From Cellvibrionales bacterium UBA2034 (GTDB lineage Bacteria > Pseudomonadota > Gammaproteobacteria > Pseudomonadales > UBA7239), in the NCBI GenBank assembly GCA_002333095.1, contig DDBK01000164.1, forward strand, positions 23,530 through 45,832: a DNA stretch of 22,303 nucleotides, written 5' to 3'. Below, in pieces: positions 16,599 to 22,303 of this stretch (the first letter of the stretch is position 1; each line of letters opens with the position of its first letter). The position numbers were made by a program, and so were the translations under genes. The notes beneath the pieces were generated by a model. The model saw only the letters and a list, made by a program, of their open reading frames with translations. It was not told the DNA's origin and did no database searches.

Positions 16599-17140
16599 TG
16601 ACTTCCTCCCTGCAGAATGCGGCCATGTTGTCCATTCCAGTCAAACTGCTATTGCTTGATGTTGATGGCGTGCTCACAGATGGCCGGATTACGTACAACA
16701 GTGATCAGCAGGAGCTTAAAAGCTTCCATATACACGATGGCCTAGGCATTAAATTGCTACAAGGCAATGATATTCAGGTCGGCATTATTACTGGACGTAA
16801 TAGCTTGATGGTTGAGCGCCGCGCCCAGGAATTGGGAATCAGCCTGCTGATACAAGGCAGGGAAGACAAATGGGCCGCTATGCAGGCGGTACAGGAACAG
16901 TTAGGCCTCTCCAGCCAACAGATAGCCTACATGGGGGATGACTTGCCCGACCTTGCTGCCATTCGCCATGCCGGACTGGGTATTGCACCTGCTAATGCCG
17001 TTGCCATTGTCCGTCAACACGCTGACGTGGTCACTGCCTGTTCAGGTGGCAATGGAGCAGTACGTGAAGCCGCTGAGTTCATTCTTGGCGCCCGGGGTCT
17101 GTTGGACAGCGTCCACCAACGCTATCTGGGAGGTAATTAA
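16598..17140 (+). CDS. kdsC: 3-deoxy-D-manno-octulosonate 8-phosphate phosphatase KdsC
   Basis: A 180-residue HAD-superfamily phosphatase (C0 type, no cap) that dephosphorylates Kdo-8-phosphate to Kdo. The catalytic DVDGVLTDG holds the nucleophile D21 and acid-base D23. TGRNS follows at 65-69, K91 is the motif-III lysine, and GDDLPDLAAI (113-122) carries the metal-binding aspartates. The C-terminal GNGAVREAAEFIL region is typical and contributes to the tetramer active site. The start overlaps the kdsD stop and the stop overlaps lptC (TAATG), so translation is coupled on both sides. A second in-frame ATG at codon 10 is possible but less well placed. Confidence 0.96.
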   Translation: MTSSLQNAAMLSIPVKLLLLDVDGVLTDGRITYNSDQQELKSFHIHDGLGIKLLQGNDIQVGIITGRNSLMVERRAQELGISLLIQGREDKWAAMQAVQEQLGLSSQQIAYMGDDLPDLAAIRHAGLGIAPANAVAIVRQHADVVTACSGGNGAVREAAEFILGARGLLDSVHQRYLGGN

Positions 17141-17763
17141 TGGATCCTGAAGCCATTGCAGATGATGCTCCCCGATACCGTCTGGGCAGCGCCCGCCAGT
17201 TAGGATTGATAGCCGCGACCCTGTTCCTCGCTATTGCAGGACTCAACTATCGCTGGGAGGCCGGCAGTACAACCGCAGAAAATCAATCCCCAGCTGATCG
17301 CATGCTTCCAGACGCTGTAGTAGAAGACCCATTACTGGATGTATTTGACTCAACTGGCAAAAAAGTCCGCCAGCTGAACGGACAAAAACTGGATTATTAC
17401 GATTCAGACAAACACAGTGTGATTCTTGCTCCGCGGATTAAATTCGAACAACGAAGCGGCGATACCCCACCAACACCATGGCAAATGACAGCAGACACTG
17501 CCACCACCTACCAATCAAACAACCGTGTTGATCTGGAAGGGAATATACGTCTCTGGAGCGATGCCACACGCGGCGGACGTACTGAAATCCTGACTGAAAA
17601 ACTACTTGTCGACACAAGCAGGCAATTCGCCGAAACAGACAAAGCTGTTACCATACGCACGGGCAACAGCGAAGCCAAAGCACTTGGCATCAGGGCTGAT
17701 CTGGCCAACGAACGCATGCTGCTGCCATCGCGTGTTAAGGAGATTCATGAAGTCCGCCGCTAG
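17140..17763 (+). CDS. lptC: LPS export protein LptC
   Basis: A 207-residue bitopic inner-membrane protein: one membrane helix at about residues 19-36 and a periplasmic LptC/OstA-like domain (about 60-205), with no signal peptidase site. LptC takes LPS from LptB2FG and passes it to LptA. Segments such as GQKLDYYDSDKHSVILAPRI, RVDLEGNIRLWSDA and AVTIRTGNSEAKALGIRADL are typical of this weakly conserved family. It is slightly longer than most (about 190). GGGAGG precedes the ATG at a good distance. Its last 17 bases overlap lptA in another frame. Confidence 0.93.
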   Translation: MDPEAIADDAPRYRLGSARQLGLIAATLFLAIAGLNYRWEAGSTTAENQSPADRMLPDAVVEDPLLDVFDSTGKKVRQLNGQKLDYYDSDKHSVILAPRIKFEQRSGDTPPTPWQMTADTATTYQSNNRVDLEGNIRLWSDATRGGRTEILTEKLLVDTSRQFAETDKAVTIRTGNSEAKALGIRADLANERMLLPSRVKEIHEVRR

Positions 17764-18292
17764 ACTCATTATTATCGCAACTGCATTCACCGCCGGTTGG
17801 GCTCACGCACTCCCCGATGACCGCAGCAAGCCCATCGAGATTCAGGCGAATAGCGCGGAGCGCGATGCCAAGACCGGCGTTACAACCTATACCGGCAATG
17901 TAGACATTCAGCAAGGCAGCATTCACATTTCTGCCAACACAGTCGTACTGGATAGCAAAAATAATGAACTCACCCAGATTAATGCGACGGGCAACCCGGC
18001 AACATACAGGCAGCAACTCACTGGCCCTGATGACATTGTAGATGCCGCTGCCAACAAAATTCATTTTGATGTCGCTAAAGACCTTATTACTCTGCTTGGC
18101 AATGGTAGCCTGAAACAACAGAGCGGCAATATCAGCGGTGAGCGCATCGAATACGATATCAAATCTGAGCGGGTAAGGGCACAAGCTGCCGAAGCTGGCA
18201 GCGCCGACAACAGCAAGCGCATTACTGTGATCATCCCCCCTAGTAAAAAGACATCCTCTAATACAACCTCATCGACAAAAGAGAAAAAGTAG
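17747..18292 (+). CDS. lptA: Periplasmic LPS transport protein LptA
   Basis: A 181-residue OstA-domain protein that polymerises head to tail as the periplasmic bridge carrying LPS to LptD. The N-terminal signal peptide ends in GWAHA, with cleavage expected after A21. The mature part has [20 protein letters not shown] and [20 protein letters not shown], the classic OstA repeats, and a serine/threonine/lysine-rich tail. The start at 17747 is set by TTAAGGAG five bases upstream and by the signal peptide; an upstream in-frame start at 17606 lies inside lptC. Two bases separate it from lptB. Confidence 0.95.
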   Translation: MKSAARLIIIATAFTAGWAHALPDDRSKPIEIQANSAERDAKTGVTTYTGNVDIQQGSIHISANTVVLDSKNNELTQINATGNPATYRQQLTGPDDIVDAAANKIHFDVAKDLITLLGNGSLKQQSGNISGERIEYDIKSERVRAQAAEAGSADNSKRITVIIPPSKKTSSNTTSSTKEKK

Positions 18293-18294
18293 CC

Positions 18295-19026
18295 GTGACG
18301 GTTAGCACTCTCAACGCACGACATCTAGCCAAGGCATATAAGAAGCGCCCGGTCATTGAAGATGTTTCATTGCATGTCTCAAGCGGTGAGATTGTAGGAC
18401 TGCTTGGGCCCAATGGTGCGGGAAAAACCACATGCTTTTATATGATGGTGGGGTTAGTACCTGCAGACAAAGGCACTATTTCACTCAATAACGAAGACAT
18501 TACACATCTACCCATACATAACCGAGCACAACGCGGGCTGGGTTATTTACCGCAAGAAGCATCTGTATTCCGCAAGCTCAGTGCGCGGAATAATATCCTG
18601 GCGATTCTTGAAACACGCAAAGACCTGACACATCAGCAAAGACTGGCTCGCGCAGATGAATTGATGCAAGAGCTGCACATCACGCATATTGCTGACACGC
18701 TAGGTATGAGCTTGTCTGGCGGAGAGAGACGACGCGTGGAAATTGCACGAGCCCTGGCTAGCGAGCCTCAATTTATTCTTCTCGATGAACCTTTCGCTGG
18801 TGTTGACCCCATTTCTGTTGCCGATATCAAGCAAATCATTTATCACCTGCAATCAAAAAATATCGGCATCCTGATCACTGATCACAATGTACGTGAAACG
18901 CTATCAATTTGTCAGCGCGCCTATATTGTTGGTGAAGGCCATATCATTGCCGAAGGAACAGCAGACGAAATCCTGCACAATGCAAAAGTCCGCAAAGTAT
19001 ATCTGGGTCAGGACTTTTCTCTCTGA
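18295..19026 (+). CDS. lptB: LPS export ABC transporter ATPase LptB
   Basis: A 243-residue ABC ATPase that powers LptFG. All motifs are present: Walker A GPNGAGKT (38-45), Q-loop in [14 protein letters not shown], signature [16 protein letters not shown], Walker [14 protein letters not shown], and the H-loop in [12 protein letters not shown]. The C-terminus [12 protein letters not shown] is the LptB hallmark. The start is GTG, two bases after the lptA stop; the ribosome site is weak, so coupling is likely. In many relatives rpoN follows; here a terminator and then convergent rpoC follow. Confidence 0.97.
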   Translation: MTVSTLNARHLAKAYKKRPVIEDVSLHVSSGEIVGLLGPNGAGKTTCFYMMVGLVPADKGTISLNNEDITHLPIHNRAQRGLGYLPQEASVFRKLSARNNILAILETRKDLTHQQRLARADELMQELHITHIADTLGMSLSGGERRRVEIARALASEPQFILLDEPFAGVDPISVADIKQIIYHLQSKNIGILITDHNVRETLSICQRAYIVGEGHIIAEGTADEILHNAKVRKVYLGQDFSL

Positions 19027-19056
19027 TAAAAATAGAAAACCTATTTCACAAGATAT

Positions 19057-19085
19057 AAAAAAGCCCGGCAATGCCGGGCTTTTTT
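19057..19085. terminator. Bidirectional rho-independent terminator between lptB and rpoC
   Basis: A perfect 13-base-pair stem (AAAAAAGCCCGGC / GCCGGGCTTTTTT) with a three-base loop AAT. It has a T-run on each strand, so it can end both the lptB transcript (plus) and the rpoC transcript (minus, 27 bases after the rpoC stop). Confidence 0.95.
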
Positions 19086-19111
19086 ATTAGTGCCTGAAGT
19101 GAATAAACCAA

Positions 19112-22100
19112 TTAACTTGCACTGGTTTTCAACGCTTCTGTCAAAGCAGCTTCAACATCCTGTGCTGATGCACCACCAAACTCGGCACGCTGGGCTTCTT
19201 GTAAGCGTTTACGACGACGCTCGCTGTGATAAGCCAAGCCAGTACCCGCAGGAATGAGACGCCCTACAACTACGTTCTCTTTCAAACCACGCAACGGATC
19301 ATGCTTGCCGGTTACAGCAGCTTCAGTAAGAACGCGCGTAGTTTCCTGGAAGGAGGCCGCAGAGATAAACGACTCCGTAGCCAACGACGCCTTGGTAATA
19401 CCCAACAACATACGCTCGTACTTCGCAGCTGTTTTGTTGGCTGCTTCCAGTTGCTCGTTAATTTCCTGAATATTACTGAACTCTGCTTGCTCTCCTTTTA
19501 CGTAAGAGGAATCACCCATTTCATGGATTTCCACTTTACGTAGCATCTGTCGAACAATAACTTCAATATGCTTATCGTTAATTTTTACACCCTGGAGACG
19601 ATATACCTCCTGAATCTCGTTAACAATATAACGCGCCAGCTCCTCGATACCTTTCAGGCGAAGAATGTCGTGTGGATTCGGCGGGCCTTCAGAAATAACT
19701 TCACCACGTTCTACATTTTCACCTTCAAAAACTGACATGTGGCGATGTTTATGGATAAGCAATTCCCAATTCGGGCTGCCATCAGCCAACGGCTTACCAT
19801 CGGCTGGCGTGATAATCAGACGCCGCTTGCCTTTTGTTTCCTTGCCAAAACTTACGATGCCAGAAACTTCAGCAAGAATGGCTGGTTCTTTCGGCTTGCG
19901 CGCTTCAAACAAGTCAGCAACACGCGGCAGGCCGCCTGTAATATCACGTGTTTTTGAACCTTCCTGAGGAATACGCGCTACCACATCTCCGATGCCAGCC
20001 ATGCTGCCATCAGTCAGTGCCACAATGGCGTTCGGCGGCAGCATGTAATGTGCTGGCACAGTTGAGTTTGGCAAACACATTTCTTTGCCTTTGGCATCCA
20101 GCAGCGCTACAGCAGGCCGCAAATCCTTACCGGCAGCTGGCCTTTCATTTGGATCAATAATCTGAATATTTGACAAACCTGTCAGTTCATCTGTCTGGCG
20201 ACGGATGCTGAGGTTATCTTCCATGCCAGAAAAACGCACCTTACCAGCCACTTCAGTGATAATCGGGTGAGTATGCGGTTCCCATTTGGCCACTACTGCA
20301 CCAGCTTCAACCGTTGCGCCATCTTTGACCGATATTACTGCTCCGTATGGAAGTTTGTAGCGTTCACGCTCACGTCCATTTTCATCTGCCACTGCCAACT
20401 GACCAGAACGCGATACTGCCACCAGCTCACCTGAAGAGCGCTCCACAACCTTGATATTGTGCAGACGAACAACGCCACCTTTTTTCACTTGTACGCTGTC
20501 TTGTGCAGATGCCCTGGATGCAGCACCACCAATGTGGAAGGTACGCATCGTCAGCTGGGTGCCGGGTTCACCGATAGATTGGGCAGCCATAACGCCAGCT
20601 GCCTCGCCAACATTAACCAGATGTCCTCGTGCCAGATCGCGGCCATAGCATGTTGAACAAATTCCAAATCGTGTTTTGCATGTAATCGGTGAACGTACCA
20701 ATACTTCGTCTATGCCCATGCGTTCAATTTCAAGCACGAGTTTTTCATCAATCATGGTTCCAGCAGCAATCGCCGTTTCATTTGTTCCAGGCTTCAAAAC
20801 ATCAATCGCTACAACGCGACCAAGAATACGGTCGCCCAATGATTCAATGATATCGCCACCTTCAATAACCGGCGTCATCGTCAAACCTTCATCGGTACCA
20901 CAATCCACTTCAGTAACAACCAGATCCTGGGCAACGTCTACTAAACGACGAGTCAAGTATCCAGAGTTTGCTGTCTTCAATGCAGTATCAGCCAAACCTT
21001 TTCGGGCACCGTGCGTAGATATAAAGTACTGCAGTACACTCAAGCCTTCTCGAAAGTTAGCTGTAATCGGTGTTTCAATAATGGAGCCATCAGGACGCGC
21101 CATCAAACCACGCATACCGGCCAGCTGGCGAATCTGGGCAGCAGAGCCCCTCGCGCCAGAATCAGCCATAATGTATACGGAGTTAAAAGAATCCTGCTGC
21201 ACTTGCTCGCCTTGGCGATTAGTAACAGATTCTTTTGATAAATTTTCCATCATGCATTTGGCTACGTGATCATTAGCACGCGACCATATATCAATCACCT
21301 TGTTGTATTTCTCACCATGAGTTACAAGACCGGACGCAAACTGCTGTTCGATTTCTATTACTTCCGCTTCCGCTTTATCAATAATTTCGGTCTTCTCTTT
21401 TGGAATCACGAAATCATTTACACCAATGGACGCGCCAGATTTTGTTGAGAAGTCATATCCCGTGTACATCAGCTTATCCGCGAAAATAACGGTAGCCTTC
21501 AACCCTACCCTACGGTAGCACTGGTTAATGACACGAGAAATAGCTTTCTTCACCATTGGCTGGTTGACTACTTCAAAGGGTAATCCCTCAGGCACAACTT
21601 CCCACAACAATGCACGCCCAGTAGTGGTGTCATAAAGCTTGACCGTTTCACTGCGCACGCCTGTTTCTTCATCAAAAAGCACTTCGCGAATGCGCACCTT
21701 GATCTTGGCTTGCAGATCAATCTGCTTGCCATAGTACGCACGGCTTACTTCCTTGATATCAGAAAATGCCATCCCTTCACCTTTGGCATTAACACGCTCA
21801 CGGGTCATCCAGTACAAGCCCAATACAACGTCCTGTGATGGCACAATGATTGGCTCACCGTTAGCAGGTGACAGTATGTTGTTGGTAGACATCATCAGAG
21901 CTCGCGCTTCAAGCTGGGCTTCCAGCGTCAGCGGAACGTGAACAGCCATCTGGTCACCATCAAAGTCGGCGTTGAACGCAGAACATACAAGAGGGTGTAA
22001 CTGAATAGCTTTTCCTTCAATTAATTTTGGTTGGAATGCCTGAATAGATAAACGGTGCAGTGTTGGTGCACGGTTAAGCATTACAGGATGTCCTTTCAAA

Positions 22101-22303
22101 ATATTTTCGAGAATATCCCAAATAACAGGTTCTTTGCGATCAACTAATTTCTTAGCCGATTTTACTGTTTTTACAATACCTCTTTCGATGAGTTTACGAA
22201 TAATAAATGGCTTAAATAATTCGGCAGCCATATCTTTTGGTAAACCACACTCATGTAATTTTAATTCAGGACCTACCACGATAACCGAACGACCGGAATA
22301 GTC
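19112..22303 (-). CDS. rpoC: RNA polymerase beta' subunit, C-terminal about 1063 residues (partial)
   Basis: The frame is open to the right edge; the first visible residues are [20 protein letters not shown], so roughly the first 340 residues of the 1400-residue subunit lie outside. The active-site Mg2+ motif NADFDGDQM is encoded at 21973-21947. Further signature stretches are [20 protein letters not shown], the [20 protein letters not shown] and [20 protein letters not shown] region (bridge helix and trigger loop), and [17 protein letters not shown]. The second zinc site has its cysteines in VDCGTDEG and [15 protein letters not shown]. The C-terminal region [20 protein letters not shown] to [11 protein letters not shown] is intact. 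It is the 3' end of its transcription unit: no rpsL follows, and a terminator is reached 27 bases after the stop. Confidence 0.98.
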   Translation of the reverse strand, partial: DYSGRSVIVVGPELKLHECGLPKDMAAELFKPFIIRKLIERGIVKTVKSAKKLVDRKEPVIWDILENILKGHPVMLNRAPTLHRLSIQAFQPKLIEGKAIQLHPLVCSAFNADFDGDQMAVHVPLTLEAQLEARALMMSTNNILSPANGEPIIVPSQDVVLGLYWMTRERVNAKGEGMAFSDIKEVSRAYYGKQIDLQAKIKVRIREVLFDEETGVRSETVKLYDTTTGRALLWEVVPEGLPFEVVNQPMVKKAISRVINQCYRRVGLKATVIFADKLMYTGYDFSTKSGASIGVNDFVIPKEKTEIIDKAEAEVIEIEQQFASGLVTHGEKYNKVIDIWSRANDHVAKCMMENLSKESVTNRQGEQVQQDSFNSVYIMADSGARGSAAQIRQLAGMRGLMARPDGSIIETPITANFREGLSVLQYFISTHGARKGLADTALKTANSGYLTRRLVDVAQDLVVTEVDCGTDEGLTMTPVIEGGDIIESLGDRILGRVVAIDVLKPGTNETAIAAGTMIDEKLVLEIERMGIDEVLVRSPITCKTRFGICSTCYGRDLARGHLVNVGEAAGVMAAQSIGEPGTQLTMRTFHIGGAASRASAQDSVQVKKGGVVRLHNIKVVERSSGELVAVSRSGQLAVADENGRERERYKLPYGAVISVKDGATVEAGAVVAKWEPHTHPIITEVAGKVRFSGMEDNLSIRRQTDELTGLSNIQIIDPNERPAAGKDLRPAVALLDAKGKEMCLPNSTVPAHYMLPPNAIVALTDGSMAGIGDVVARIPQEGSKTRDITGGLPRVADLFEARKPKEPAILAEVSGIVSFGKETKGKRRLIITPADGKPLADGSPNWELLIHKHRHMSVFEGENVERGEVISEGPPNPHDILRLKGIEELARYIVNEIQEVYRLQGVKINDKHIEVIVRQMLRKVEIHEMGDSSYVKGEQAEFSNIQEINEQLEAANKTAAKYERMLLGITKASLATESFISAASFQETTRVLTEAAVTGKHDPLRGLKENVVVGRLIPAGTGLAYHSERRRKRLQEAQRAEFGGASAQDVEAALTEALKTSAS

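Noticed and set aside
21950..22303. More A/T-rich sequence at the right end of the window, possible foreign DNA
   Set aside because: It lies within a continuous, highly conserved rpoC frame; codon choice in a highly expressed gene explains it.

Overview
This 22.3 kb window reads as chromosomal core sequence of a gammaproteobacterium with an accessory lipid block. The evidence is gene order and protein sequence. The order murA-hisG-hisD-hisC preceded by a small BolA-family gene, the run kdsD-kdsC-lptC-lptA-lptB, and the lptG-lptF / pepA-holC divergon are all arrangements known from Pseudomonas-like gammaproteobacteria. HisG is the short form. Base composition looks balanced (near 50% G+C by eye). 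The genus cannot be fixed from the sequence. The wax-ester synthase and acyl-CoA dehydrogenase pair suggest a lipid-using, storage-lipid-making environmental species.

Layout, left to right. (1) 1-475: 5' end of uvrA (minus, runs off the left edge), divergent from an RDD-family membrane protein (544-999). (2) 1024-3206: lptG and lptF (minus, coupled by an ATGA overlap), the inner-membrane LPS exporter permeases. (3) 3341-5755: pepA, holC and a small conserved-looking unknown gene (plus). (4) 5759-6694: membrane-anchored SGNH hydrolase (minus), where many relatives carry valS. (5) 6812-10923: a wax ester synthase/diacylglycerol acyltransferase with its own terminator, then two adjacent acyl-CoA dehydrogenase genes that look like the catalytic and non-catalytic subunits of a heteromer. 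(6) 10929-15507 (minus): ibaG-murA-hisG-hisD-hisC, tightly packed. (7) 15612-19026 (plus): kdsD-kdsC-lptC-lptA-lptB, overlapping or nearly so. (8) 19057-19085: a perfect bidirectional terminator. (9) 19112-22303: the 3' three quarters of rpoC (minus, runs off the right edge).

The main functional theme is the outer membrane. KdsD and KdsC make Kdo for the LPS core, and LptB, LptC, LptA, LptF and LptG supply five of the seven Lpt transport components. MurA starts peptidoglycan synthesis. The second theme is acyl-CoA metabolism: the acyltransferase stores acyl groups and the dehydrogenase pair probably oxidises acyl-CoA or a ring/side-chain acyl-CoA.

I found no CRISPR array, phage, transposon, toxin-antitoxin, defence locus or RNA gene. 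I see no convincing new biological system. What merits a second look is rearranged synteny (no mla genes between ibaG and kdsD, no rpoN after lptB, rpoC placed there instead), the dehydrogenase pair with complementary active-site losses, an inverted repeat in the SGNH/acyltransferase divergent promoter region, and a tandem A7 duplication at the holC boundary.
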